A stretch of 64,000 bases of DNA from Bacteriovorax sp. Its GTDB lineage: Bacteria > Bdellovibrionota > Bacteriovoracia > Bacteriovoracales > Bacteriovoracaceae. Below are positions 16,837 through 26,111 of the stretch, piece by piece (within the stretch, counting starts at the first letter, position 1; each line of letters begins with the position of its first letter). The stretch lies in assembly GCA_014377485.1 (NCBI GenBank), contig JACMPM010000029.1, positions 37,786 through 101,785 of the forward strand, read 5' to 3'. A program made the position numbers and the translations under genes. The notes beneath the pieces are model-generated. The model saw only the letters and a list, made by a program, of their open reading frames with translations. It did no database searches and had not been told where the DNA came from.

Positions 16837-18957
16837 ATGAAATTTGTATTCGTATTTACACTCTTCTATTCCTATTGCTTTAATGGATTTAGTTTTGAAG
16901 TTCCAAAGACTTGTCTTCTGGATAAATCTTCTCAAAAAGATTGTGTCCAATGTAAACAAACCACTCCAAAAATAATGGATCTCGGAAAATTACAAAAATT
17001 AGCTAATGAACAATTAGTCCCCTTAACTGCCCTTGGCCTTTATAGTGATAAAGCTAAAAAATTACGTGCATCAAACATTGTCATTAAAAATCAACTTGCC
17101 AGTATTTTTAGAACCCTAAGAGACAAAGGAAAAGAACCTACATTCCAGGAAGGACAAAAACGAATTAAAAAAATTCAAGAGTCGTTTGATCAATTAACGG
17201 TTCTTTCCAAAGAAGCCAATCATCTTGAAAGGCAACATAATATCTGTATGAATAATTGTTCAGCAGTACAAAAACTAGAAATTCTAGATGATATCGGAAA
17301 AATTCAAAAACTAAAAAGCATGGTTCTTATTAAAGAACCATTATTGGCCAATAAAAATTTTGAAGAATTATATACGAAGATGGATGATCAGTTTGCAGAT
17401 ACAGAGGATATGTTTTCAAACAAAATATTTGAAGAGAAACTCTATCAGGCTACCTTTGATAATCTTCAAAATATAATAGCCAGAGAAAATGAATATGCTA
17501 GATTTGAAGACGATGCAAAAAAACCATTTTTACGTCTGGAAAACAATGATAATATAAAAAAATATAATGATGACTTGATGAATCGTTTTCCACTTATCAG
17601 TGAAGGAATCATTCAAGATATTTCAATCAATGAGGCTTCACAAAATCCTGTTAATAATAGTGCTTGTTATTTAACTCAATTATTTAAAACATACAGTCAA
17701 CGAAAAGAATATAAAGAGATTGCCACTGATGTGACTTTATTTGCATTGCCATTTTTCTTAGGACCTATTGGCAGAGCTTCAGAATTTACCATTGAATTAA
17801 TGATGGGAGAAAGACTGGCAAACTATGGACTTAAAACAATAGAAGCATCCAAATCGATGAAATTAACAAATATAAGCATTAATGCAGGTGTTGGCATTGC
17901 AGACTTACAAAAATTACATGCTGAAATAAATGAATGTAAAAACAAAGAAGTAACATTTCTAAGTAGTGCTAGTAACGAAAACTTAGATCAATTAAATGAA
18001 TGTAAGGAAAAAGTGAGCAATGAAATACTGATGGCCGAGATATCGGCAATACCTCTTTTAAAAACTCATATTTCTATGAGTGCTTTAAAAAAAATTCAAA
18101 TCATACCTCCTGCACTTTCTAAACGCGTAAGCTTGATCACTAAGGATTTTGGAAAAGGAAAAAATAAAGTCATTAAAGATGAAATTAACGCAATTTTAAA
18201 AATTGTTAAAGATGAAAAGAAATCTTTAGAGAATTTACCGACTTCAGTTATCAATCAAAAAGAAAATATAAAAGCGTTTAAAAGCACTCACACTATAAGC
18301 CTCGACTCGAAGGCTCCAATTTCTATAGCTCCAAAAGATTTAGTAGAATTCCAAAAAACGATTGGTAAAGATACAATGGAATTACTCTATGTACCTGGGG
18401 CAGATGTTCCTCATTTACCAGAATCAATTAAAAGAGTGGGGCATGTTGCAATTAGAATTGGAGATAAAGTTTATCATCAAACCGGTGGATCTGGATTTAA
18501 AATTGAGAAGTTTGAAGATTTTCTTTATAAGACAAAACAAAATTATAAAGTTTATGGGCAGGTAATTGAAGTATCTGAAAAAGAAAAAGCAGTCATGGAA
18601 TCGTATTTCAAAAAAATGTATGATAAACAACTTCCCTATTCTTTTTTAGCAAATAATTGCTCGCAAACAATTTGTCGATCAATGGAACTAGCCGACATGA
18701 AAAGCACAAACGCTGTCATTGCAAGAGATCCCTTTTTAACCCAATTAAAAATCAGTAGAAATGAAAGAGTTGTAATGAAAACTTCATATAACGATGATAA
18801 AGACTTAAGTCTTAAAGATTTAAATATGGCCACAGTTAAAAATCGACTGGCGTTCTATGGCGTTCCTCTCGTTAGTACGGGTAGCGTAGCAGGTGCAGGT
18901 TATGAAGCTGTGGATTTAGTTGTGGAATACTTAAATCAAATAAAAGAAACGAAATAA
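16837..18957 (+). CDS. Secreted protein with C-terminal permuted NlpC/P60 (YiiX/LRAT-like) domain
   Basis: 706 residues. Signal peptide about 1-20 (YCFNGFSFE). Residues 20-290 are charged and helical, probably coiled coil, with a Cys-rich start. A hydrophobic stretch near 305-330 (VTLFALPFFLGPIGRASEFT) follows. At the C-terminus ELLYVPGADVPHLPESIKRV leads to GHVAIRIGDKVYH (His536), and then FLANNCSQTICRSM (Cys608). His before Cys is the permuted order of papain-like YiiX/DUF4105/LRAT proteins, which cleave or transfer amide or ester bonds. Function and target are unknown; export suggests an envelope or prey-side substrate. It lies directly downstream of a secreted caspase-like gene. Confidence 0.6.
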   Translation: MKFVFVFTLFYSYCFNGFSFEVPKTCLLDKSSQKDCVQCKQTTPKIMDLGKLQKLANEQLVPLTALGLYSDKAKKLRASNIVIKNQLASIFRTLRDKGKEPTFQEGQKRIKKIQESFDQLTVLSKEANHLERQHNICMNNCSAVQKLEILDDIGKIQKLKSMVLIKEPLLANKNFEELYTKMDDQFADTEDMFSNKIFEEKLYQATFDNLQNIIARENEYARFEDDAKKPFLRLENNDNIKKYNDDLMNRFPLISEGIIQDISINEASQNPVNNSACYLTQLFKTYSQRKEYKEIATDVTLFALPFFLGPIGRASEFTIELMMGERLANYGLKTIEASKSMKLTNISINAGVGIADLQKLHAEINECKNKEVTFLSSASNENLDQLNECKEKVSNEILMAEISAIPLLKTHISMSALKKIQIIPPALSKRVSLITKDFGKGKNKVIKDEINAILKIVKDEKKSLENLPTSVINQKENIKAFKSTHTISLDSKAPISIAPKDLVEFQKTIGKDTMELLYVPGADVPHLPESIKRVGHVAIRIGDKVYHQTGGSGFKIEKFEDFLYKTKQNYKVYGQVIEVSEKEKAVMESYFKKMYDKQLPYSFLANNCSQTICRSMELADMKSTNAVIARDPFLTQLKISRNERVVMKTSYNDDKDLSLKDLNMATVKNRLAFYGVPLVSTGSVAGAGYEAVDLVVEYLNQIKETK

Positions 18958-19051
18958 GCCTAAATAGTAGAAGCAAATGCCCGTCTATATCATTGTATGA
19001 GGTGACTTGTTTGTCATTTAATATCTATTTGATTTTTTTTTAACATTCTTT

Positions 19052-20332
19052 TTAGCTTTCGATGGTTACAGTTTTTTCAATTCGGTCGCGTACAAACTGA
19101 ATATGACCTTTAAGAGAATAAACATATTCCGAAAAGTTTTGGGGCATTTTCATTTTATTGACCCGTTCTTCGATAAGACTTAGTTGTTGCAAATAATTGT
19201 CATAATCTACTTTGGTTACAGTGTGTTTAATTTGAGTTTCAAGAAACTTAAGTTCACCATAGCGCTGATAAATTTTCGACCGAAGTCTCCAATGATAAAT
19301 TTTGGGAATGGTTCTAATAAGTGGAAGTAGAAATGCCAAAAAGGGAATAATTAAAAGAACAAAGCGATCAAACCACGCTGCCAGCCAATAAGGTAAGTAG
19401 CGCTGCCAAAATGGAGCTCCGGATTTATAAAACTGAGTAGCATCCTTACTAAGTGAAAAGGAGTCATCTTTATTCGTTGGAAACTCTCCTCGCTTTTCAA
19501 AAATACCTGGCTGACTATGCACTTCCGTAGCGGCCTTTAATAAAAGATATGCCAATGCTGGGTGTATGTCATCTCTGACAAGTAATGTGGAAGTGGATGC
19601 AACCAGGTCAATATCCTCTTTTGGTATATCTGATTCAAGATCAATGGCCCCACGTGGAAGAATTAAGTGATGAAAGGCCTGATCTTTTCTTGAAATGGCT
19701 TCGGCCTGTTCCAAGCTCAGTAATTTTATATCTTTTCTAAGTGCTAGTTCGTGAATAATTTTATTATCAGCAGGCAACATTAATATGACAGCATCGACGG
19801 TGCCATTTTTTAAGGCCTGAGCAGATTCGGTCGAAGTCATATTTAATAGAGATGCATCCTGGGGATCAACACCAGACATGAGTAAAAGTCGTTGCGCAAA
19901 AACCTGAGCCCCGTGTCCTACTCGTCCAACAGCAATTTTATCTCCAATGAGTTGAGAAAAATGAGTGTAGACATTTTTCGAACGATAAAATATCCAAATA
20001 GGTTCGTAGTATAGGCTTCCAAGAGATACAATATCTGGTTCTTTGTCCTCAGAACCAATACCATCTTGAACGAATGCAGCTGAAACGCCAGTATTATCAT
20101 CGTCGAGAAGTTTAAGATTTTCTAAAGGGCCTGAAGATGCACGAATATTAAGAGTCACGCCTTCTGCTTTTAATATACGCTTATATTGTATTGCATACTT
20201 TTGAATATCGCTTTGATCATCCCCTGTTGAAATTGTTAAATGATTTGGCGGGGCCGGGTCAAAGCGCCCAATAGCGAAGATAAGTAAAATTGTGATCAGT
20301 ATGCCAAGTGGTAAAGTGATTTTTGCAGACAT
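19052..20332 (-). CDS. TAXI-family TRAP-type solute-binding protein with membrane anchors
   Basis: 426 residues. An N-terminal hydrophobic segment (8-24) precedes HLTISTGDDQSDIQKYAIQY, a start like that of TAXI solute receptors, with later LGSLYYEPIWIFYRS, GKIAVGRVGHGAQVFAQRLL-like (here DKIAVGRVGHGAQ) and AVILMLPADNKIIHEL. A C-terminal membrane helix (about 320-340, LLIIPFLAFLLPLI) and a helical tail follow, unlike secreted TAXI proteins, so it is tethered with the binding domain in the periplasm. No TRAP permease gene is adjacent; it may be a sensor or work with a distant transporter. Confidence 0.78.
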   Translation of the reverse strand: MSAKITLPLGILITILLIFAIGRFDPAPPNHLTISTGDDQSDIQKYAIQYKRILKAEGVTLNIRASSGPLENLKLLDDDNTGVSAAFVQDGIGSEDKEPDIVSLGSLYYEPIWIFYRSKNVYTHFSQLIGDKIAVGRVGHGAQVFAQRLLLMSGVDPQDASLLNMTSTESAQALKNGTVDAVILMLPADNKIIHELALRKDIKLLSLEQAEAISRKDQAFHHLILPRGAIDLESDIPKEDIDLVASTSTLLVRDDIHPALAYLLLKAATEVHSQPGIFEKRGEFPTNKDDSFSLSKDATQFYKSGAPFWQRYLPYWLAAWFDRFVLLIIPFLAFLLPLIRTIPKIYHWRLRSKIYQRYGELKFLETQIKHTVTKVDYDNYLQQLSLIEERVNKMKMPQNFSEYVYSLKGHIQFVRDRIEKTVTIES

Positions 20333-20565
20333 CAGTTGATCTTCCTCTTAGTTGTTTTACAAAGATTTAGACTATTTAACTTAGGAGTTTAAGTAAATCA
20401 CTTTTTAAAGACAATCAAGTGAAATTGTGAACTTAGCATTTAGGAAATGCCTACTTCTCTTAAAACTGACTAAAAAACAAACAGCTCTCATTGTAAAAAC
20501 TATAGGGCAACTCACTCAAGATTTATAAATGATAAAATAAGAAAGCAATATAAATCGAGGATTCC

Positions 20566-22116
20566 ATGCCTACAAAAATTTTAGCAATCCTTGTTCTTTC
20601 TCTAGCACTTTCAATAAACTCATTGGTAGAGGCCAAGCTTGTTCAAATTATACACACCAATGATTTGCACTCTTATTTTGAAGGATACCGCGATGGTCGT
20701 GGTGGCTACGCTCGAGTAAAAACAGTAATTGATAACTTAAAAAAAGAAGCAAGTGCCAAAGGCATAGAAGTTCTACAACTAGATGCTGGAGATTGGGGTG
20801 AAGGAACATCTTTTTTCTTTACTGACCAGGGTGCTAATTCCATAAAAGCTCTGAATATGTTTGGTACGGAAGCAACTCTCATTGGAAATCATGATCATTT
20901 ATTAGGTGGAAAAGTTTTAGGTCAGCAGATAAGACGAGCGAATGTTCCCATGAAATTTCTATCGGCCAATTTAGTACAAACTAAAGAAATGGAATTAGGC
21001 GATTTAGTAAAACCATTTTTTGATGTAGAAAAAAGTGGATTTAAAATTCGTGTTATTGGTCTATCTACTGAAGAACCAGAATTTCAATATACACTTATTC
21101 CGGGATTTATTTTGCCGGCAATACCGACAGGTTTAGCATTTTCAGCTCAGGCAAAATCTGAGGGTGTTGATGTGGTGATCGCCTTAACTCACTTGGGACA
21201 ATTCCAGGACAAATACCTAGCAAAATATTCTAAAGATATAGATGTTATCGTCGGTGGGCATTCACATACTCGAATGGATGAAGTGCTTTTGGTAAAAAAT
21301 AAAAATAATAAATATGTTCCGATTGTGCAGGCCGGATCTCATGGACTGGCAGTAGGAAGTTTAATTTTAGATATTCAAGGAAAGAGTGATGTAAGAGTTG
21401 TGAGTTATAAGCTTTATGAAATAAACACCACTGTTTTGGAAAATAAAGAGATGAAGCAATTCGTTGATCAGGTTGTTCAAAGTCGTGATGAATATTTTGG
21501 AGGTCATTTCAATGATATGGTCGGAGAATCAAATGTACCTCTGTCCGGATATATCGATGGTAATCCAGTAATCAAAAAATCTTGCTGGGGAGAAAACCTG
21601 GCAAAAATGAATAAAGAAGCGGTTGGTGCTGATATTGGACTTCACCTTGCATTTTTCGAAGGTGTTTCCATGAACGCAGGACCTGTTAAATTTGGTGACC
21701 TCGTTGATAATTTTCCGCACGTTAGAAACTTTACTGATCCGGGTTGGGAGATATCAACTTTCACTGCAAAAGGAAATATTATAAAAACTATTTTAGAAGC
21801 AATTATCCAATTAGATGGACACGTTGGGGTAAATTTTTACGGATTAACTTATAAAAGTATGATCATTCCAAAGAGCATTCCCTATGCAGGCGGTAGAGTG
21901 CTTAGCTGGGCAATTAAAATTAATGGTGAAAAAATTGATGATCAAAAATCTTATACCGTGGCAATTCCGACTGAAGTATCCTATGCCGTAAATACCTTGT
22001 TTCCCAAAAAAGTTCAAAAAATTATGCCTGGCCTGGTTAAATCAGGAAAATTCTTCTGGCCTTTAATGGAAGAATATATGAGAAATAATTCTCCGATAAA
22101 GTGTATAAGTAACTAA
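20566..22116 (+). CDS. Periplasmic 5'-nucleotidase/2',3'-cyclic phosphodiesterase family (UshA-like)
   Basis: 516 residues, signal peptide 1-23 (VEA). The metallophosphatase domain shows IIHTNDLHSYFEG, LDAGDWGEG, TLIGNHDHL, ALTHLGQFQDKY and VIVGGHSHTRMD, the dimetal ligand set. A C-terminal 5'-nucleotidase domain (about 330-510, with GDIVDNFPH-like GDLVDNFPHVRNF) binds the base. Such enzymes hydrolyse nucleotides or UDP-sugars in the periplasm for salvage. ATG is preceded by GAGGATTCC. A hairpin shared with the convergent sulfatase gene ends it. Confidence 0.9.
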   Translation: MPTKILAILVLSLALSINSLVEAKLVQIIHTNDLHSYFEGYRDGRGGYARVKTVIDNLKKEASAKGIEVLQLDAGDWGEGTSFFFTDQGANSIKALNMFGTEATLIGNHDHLLGGKVLGQQIRRANVPMKFLSANLVQTKEMELGDLVKPFFDVEKSGFKIRVIGLSTEEPEFQYTLIPGFILPAIPTGLAFSAQAKSEGVDVVIALTHLGQFQDKYLAKYSKDIDVIVGGHSHTRMDEVLLVKNKNNKYVPIVQAGSHGLAVGSLILDIQGKSDVRVVSYKLYEINTTVLENKEMKQFVDQVVQSRDEYFGGHFNDMVGESNVPLSGYIDGNPVIKKSCWGENLAKMNKEAVGADIGLHLAFFEGVSMNAGPVKFGDLVDNFPHVRNFTDPGWEISTFTAKGNIIKTILEAIIQLDGHVGVNFYGLTYKSMIIPKSIPYAGGRVLSWAIKINGEKIDDQKSYTVAIPTEVSYAVNTLFPKKVQKIMPGLVKSGKFFWPLMEEYMRNNSPIKCISN

Positions 22117-22130
22117 AAAGCACCTCTATA

Positions 22131-22164
22131 AATCAAGTCAAACGATCCCATCGTTTTCTTGATT
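22131..22164. terminator. Bidirectional hairpin terminator
   Basis: AATCAAG ... CTTGATT with inner AAACGAT-CCC-ATCGTTT arms, giving an almost continuous stem between the convergent genes ending at 22116 and 22163. The hairpin slightly overlaps the minus-strand stop codon. Confidence 0.6.
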
Positions 22165-23734
22165 AACGATAATCTTGCAATTCAATTTTTGGAATTTCTT
22201 TTAGACCATTAGTTCTAACTTGAATTTCAAAATCAAGAAGCCTTTTCTTTAAAATATTAAAAACAGGTCCCTCGTTTTTAATTGGAAAAAGTTCTTTAGG
22301 GTCTTTTACTATGTCAAAAAATTCAAACTCCGGAATATTCAGTCTCTTACCAGAAATAAAAGTCCAAGCAGAATATTGCATTTCTGCAAATCTAGCGCGT
22401 CGATGTATCAATTTATTTTTGTTATTTCTAACAGCGTATTCCTTGAAATCATGACCTATAGATATTTGGTATTCTCTTAATTGATCAAAAATAGAATTTT
22501 TTTGGTCAACGGTCAACGTAGTTTCCCAAAGAGGCATACGCACATGAAAAACCTCTTCTTTTGTAATATTTGTTTCAATTTTTTTCTTATTAACTCTAAC
22601 AATACTCTGTCCATCAAACTTATAATCATTGAATTTAATATTTAGTAAATCTAAAATGGTTGGCAAAATATCAATTCCTGAAACAAAATTTTTCTCGATT
22701 ATTTTCGGTACAACTCCAGGAAAGTGAATGATAAGTGGAACATGGACCATTTCGTCGTGTATGTCAGTGTGTGCTATATACTTTCTTTCTCCTAAAGTTT
22801 CTCCATGTTCAGATTGTAAAATAATTATGGTGTCATTATATAAATTATTATTTTTGAGAATTTTAATTATTTCTCCAACCTCATAATCTACTTGAGAAAC
22901 GCCGTTATCGTAAATATCATTTAAAAAATTAAAATCAATTTGATTAACTTTTTTGGGAAACTTACCTGTTACTTTAGAGGATATAAGATGAGTTTGATTA
23001 TTTAAAAAAGTAAGATTAAATTTATGCCCCGGTAATTTTGGGTCATACACATAATTGTCATAATAATATTGCATATTAGCAAAATAATGAATTCCATAAA
23101 AAGCCCCGCGATAATTTTCATCTGCAAATTTATTAGGTAGCTTATAACCGAATGGTGCGTGGACCGATCCCAAAGGAAACCATAAAAATAATGGATGGTC
23201 TTTGTTCTTATTTACAAAATCATTAATTATATTCCAATTAAACTGTCGATTATTCCACATTCTTGTTTTTGGAATATGAAAATGATTACCAAAAGCTTTT
23301 TTAAATAGTTCTCGATATTCTACTACCATTTGAAATTCTGGTGAATTACCAATCGCTGCACTGGTGTATCCATTGCTATTAAGAATATCTCCAAGGGTTT
23401 GAGGGGGTGTTTTTTTGAATTCTTTGGTATAATTGCGATCTGGAAATAATCCAGTATGGACACTTCTCTCAGAAACAGGGGTCAAATAATCAGTAGAAAA
23501 ATAGTTTTTAAATAACCAGGAATCTTTGGCAAATGAATCTATGTTCGGTGAGGTATTTCTAGGGTATCCGTAGGCACCTAAATGATCTCTTCTCAAGCTA
23601 TCAATACTGATCAAAATTACATTGCATTTTTTAGAACATAGATCAAAAATAGATTTATCTTTTGCAAGTATTCTTTTTTCATTATTACAACTAAATAAAA
23701 CGAGAGTTAAAAAAAGTAATACTATAAATTTCAT
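22163..23734 (-). CDS. Sulfatase-like (alkaline-phosphatase superfamily) lipoprotein
   Basis: 523 residues with a lipoprotein signal (LVLFSC, Cys16). The metal-binding start is LISIDSLRRDHLGAYGYPRN; SEHGETLGE and a later VPLIIHFPG complete the sulfatase-type domain. The nucleophile region reads DYLTPVSERSVHTGLFP, with Thr where formylglycine sulfatases have Cys or Ser of CxPxR. It may therefore be a phosphodiesterase or phosphotransferase acting on lipid or polymer, not a true sulfatase. Its ATG overlaps the stop of the upstream paralogue (ATGA), so the two are translated together. Confidence 0.8.
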   Translation of the reverse strand: MKFIVLLFLTLVLFSCNNEKRILAKDKSIFDLCSKKCNVILISIDSLRRDHLGAYGYPRNTSPNIDSFAKDSWLFKNYFSTDYLTPVSERSVHTGLFPDRNYTKEFKKTPPQTLGDILNSNGYTSAAIGNSPEFQMVVEYRELFKKAFGNHFHIPKTRMWNNRQFNWNIINDFVNKNKDHPLFLWFPLGSVHAPFGYKLPNKFADENYRGAFYGIHYFANMQYYYDNYVYDPKLPGHKFNLTFLNNQTHLISSKVTGKFPKKVNQIDFNFLNDIYDNGVSQVDYEVGEIIKILKNNNLYNDTIIILQSEHGETLGERKYIAHTDIHDEMVHVPLIIHFPGVVPKIIEKNFVSGIDILPTILDLLNIKFNDYKFDGQSIVRVNKKKIETNITKEEVFHVRMPLWETTLTVDQKNSIFDQLREYQISIGHDFKEYAVRNNKNKLIHRRARFAEMQYSAWTFISGKRLNIPEFEFFDIVKDPKELFPIKNEGPVFNILKKRLLDFEIQVRTNGLKEIPKIELQDYR

Positions 23735-25104
23735 TCACATTGACCTTTATAAACCGGTAAGCACTCAGTGCCTAACGCTTTAAAGTCAGTTTTCATACTA
23801 GACAAGTGTATTAAAAGTTTTTCTCTAACCTCAAGAACTTTTTTCAAATCAATTCCTGCTAAATTATGCTGCTCCCTTGGATCCTTTTTTAGATCGTATA
23901 ATTCATCGCTACCAGTTTCAAGCGTCATAATATATTTCCAACCATCTGCAGTTCGAATTGATCTTTTATGAGTGTAATTTCGTAAATCAGTTTCACTGAA
24001 AATATCTCGATCAGGGAATTTAGTTTTAGTTTTTGTTAGAAGTGGAAGCAAGCTGACTCCCTTAATTTGATGCTTTAGATTTTCATCTGGAGTAATCTTC
24101 AATAAATCAATAACTGTTGGCAAAAGATCAATTGTACTTACCTGATTATTGACTATGGTCCCATTGGTTTTCCATGGCGGAATCATTAAAAGTGGTACAT
24201 TAAGAAGCTCATCGTAAAGAGTGTGACCATGATCAAACTTTCCATGCTCTAAAAATTCTGTCCCGTGATCAGAAAAAATGAACACAATTGTATTTTTAAG
24301 CAAACCTCTTTTGTCCAAATCAGAGTAAATCTTTTCCAAGTGAGAATCTGCGTCGAAGATTTTTGAATCATACCAAGCTCGCCAAAAGTTTACATCCTTT
24401 GTTGAAAAAGTGAGCTGCTGATTAGCGAGACCTTGTTCACGTATTTTCCCCTGTGTCTCAGGAGTACCTTCAATTATTGCATTATCGCTGGAGTAAAAAT
24501 TTCCTTTGTAGTTTTTTTCCACTTTAAATTGTCCATGGCAATCGTATCCATGAAGAAATAAGAAAAAATGATCTTCTTTCTTAAGTGAATCTAACCATTT
24601 TTTAGATCTTGCATAGCTATTTTCAATTCCTCCAAAAGGAGTTTCATCTGTGTATTCATCAAATCCTGAATTGTAACCCAGAGCTGCCGCCAGACCAGAA
24701 TCACCTGTGAATCCCGCAGTGGAATAACCTTTTAATTTTAATATTTGGGCAATTGTTTTTAAGCTTGGATTAGACTTGGGAAAGTTTGATAATATTTTTT
24801 CATTTTTATCAAACTTAACGTATCTATTTTTCATTCCATGTTCAGATGGAAAGGTAGATGAGAAAATAGAAAGATATGTTGGAACTGTCCAACTTGCGGG
24901 AGAAATCGCATTAGAGAAGAGCACTCCCTTTTTGGATAATTTATCAATAAATGGAGTCGTATTTTTTTCATACCCGAGTGAATGGACATGACGAGCTTGA
25001 AGAGCATCAAGTGCAATAAAAATTACATTATAGTCATTCTTTTTTAAATTACTGGATGCCCAAGAATTATTAATACAAAGTATTAAAATAAAAATTTTAA
25101 ACAT
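23731..25104 (-). CDS. Sulfatase-like (alkaline-phosphatase superfamily) secreted protein
   Basis: 457 residues, signal peptide 1-17 (NNSWAS). FIALDALQARHVHSLGYEKN is the first metal motif, ASWTVPTYLSIFSSTFPSEH the nucleophile region, and FIFSDHGTEFLEHGKFDHGH the second metal motif. The nucleophile region matches the 'SWTxPS' form common in S1-like proteins without formylglycine, so sulfatase activity is doubtful. C-terminal GSDELYDLKKDPREQHNLA is the usual sulfatase tail motif. Pairs with the lipoprotein paralogue at 22163-23734 through a 4-base overlap. Confidence 0.82.
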   Translation of the reverse strand: MFKIFILILCINNSWASSNLKKNDYNVIFIALDALQARHVHSLGYEKNTTPFIDKLSKKGVLFSNAISPASWTVPTYLSIFSSTFPSEHGMKNRYVKFDKNEKILSNFPKSNPSLKTIAQILKLKGYSTAGFTGDSGLAAALGYNSGFDEYTDETPFGGIENSYARSKKWLDSLKKEDHFFLFLHGYDCHGQFKVEKNYKGNFYSSDNAIIEGTPETQGKIREQGLANQQLTFSTKDVNFWRAWYDSKIFDADSHLEKIYSDLDKRGLLKNTIVFIFSDHGTEFLEHGKFDHGHTLYDELLNVPLLMIPPWKTNGTIVNNQVSTIDLLPTVIDLLKITPDENLKHQIKGVSLLPLLTKTKTKFPDRDIFSETDLRNYTHKRSIRTADGWKYIMTLETGSDELYDLKKDPREQHNLAGIDLKKVLEVREKLLIHLSSMKTDFKALGTECLPVYKGQCE

Positions 25105-25344
25105 AGTGCTCTCTCATTTAAATCGATTAGATATTAAAACCTTAAACAATTGCCAAGAAAATGACAATGCGCTTTCAGTTAAAATTTAGACTAACCTTTT
25201 AGCTACATTTGCTTTATTCAAGGGAAATTCTTATCATGAAATTTTTTTCAGGTAAGATATAGTGGAAATGTATCAATTGCTCGAGGATTTTTTATCAGAT
25301 AATTACATGCATCTTAAGAGTTAATTTCCGGGAAATAATTTCCT

Positions 25345-25740
25345 ATGCATTTCACTTTTAAGGACCATGCCAAGAATAATTTAAACAGCAGTTATTCTTC
25401 AGACATATAGTCCTTACATTTTGCAAAAACAGAACTAAGAAAGCATAGAACTCAAACTAAACTTTGTGTTCGCTATGCCTGCGTTTCACAAATATTATTA
25501 TTCGTTTTCTTAGGTTTTTCTCTGGGCATAAGTCGTGACAGAGTACGCCCTCGTGATAATTCGTTTTTGGCAATGCTCATTATTATATCCTCTCATGGCC
25601 TTTATTTTTATTCTCTCAGTCTTGCCCATGCTGCATTAATAAAACCATTAATACCAATTTTTGAGCCTAGTTTATTATTTGCTTTTCGATTTTCGATTTT
25701 CGATTTTCGATTTTATCAAAAGCTAGATTGGATAGGATAA
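25345..25740 (+). pseudogene. Remnant of LptF/LptG-type permease (C-terminal part)
   Basis: Reading from an ATG at 25345 gives one in-frame TAG at 25408 and then 109 open codons to TAA at 25738. The sequence ELRKHRTQTKLCVRYACVSQ is followed by a membrane segment (ILLFVFLGFSLGISRDRVRP), then IIISSHGLYFYSLSLAHAAL and IPIFEPSLLFAFR. This pattern, basic helix, membrane helix ending in G(I/V)xxxR, then two more helices with a P-W/S-L motif, is that of the YjgP/YjgQ LPS-export permeases. The N-terminal two thirds are missing. A heptamer repeat lies in its 3' end. The rest of the 25105-25769 gap shows no gene. Confidence 0.55.
25683..25710 (+). repeat. Tandem heptamer, four copies of TTTTCGA
   Basis: Four exact head-to-tail TTTTCGA units within the 3' end of the LptF/G-like remnant, translated there as FRFSIFDFRF. 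Seven-base units change frame when slipping, so copy-number change would have altered the C-terminus. Confidence 0.9.
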
Positions 25741-25769
25741 ATAATTACAAGAATTAATCTAAAAATATT

Positions 25770-25916
25770 TCAGTAGGAGATAAATTCGTCCATATGTTTC
25801 ATTACATCTTCAGCAGCTTCTTTGAGAAGCTTAACTAGTTTGTCTTGGTTTGAAGGTTTGACGGTGAAAGTATTAATTAGAGTTATAAGTTCTTGTTCGG
25901 GTTGAATGATAGTCAT
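25770..25916 (-). CDS. Truncated antibiotic-biosynthesis-monooxygenase (ABM) domain protein
   Basis: 48 residues from the ATG at 25916, which has a strong AGGAGG five bases upstream. The sequence (LITLINTFTVKPSNQDKLVK, then KHMDEFISY) matches the first half of ABM-family proteins, small ferredoxin-like fold enzymes of about 95-105 residues, but stops right after the usual 'GFIS' strand. It is probably a broken gene, although the ribosome site is intact. It lies next to the LptF/G remnant, marking a decayed stretch at 25.3-25.9 kb. Confidence 0.5.
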   Translation of the reverse strand: MTIIQPEQELITLINTFTVKPSNQDKLVKLLKEAAEDVMKHMDEFISY

Positions 25917-26111
25917 TTGTTTCCTCCTAATTAATTTTATAAAAACCATTAAGATAATGATTAATGAGAAGTGATTTGGTGACATCAATTAAAATATGTA
26001 ATTTAGAATTTTTGATGTTAGTCACACTTATTAAAAAAAATATGAGTATTAAAATAGACCATCTTTACCAAAGAACTAATTTAATCTATCAAATGAGCCG
26101 ATCATTTCTCT

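Noticed and set aside
25683..25710. Four TTTTCGA repeats as a CRISPR or origin iteron array
   Set aside because: Units are 7 bp with no spacers, no DnaA boxes or replication genes nearby; lies in a gene remnant.
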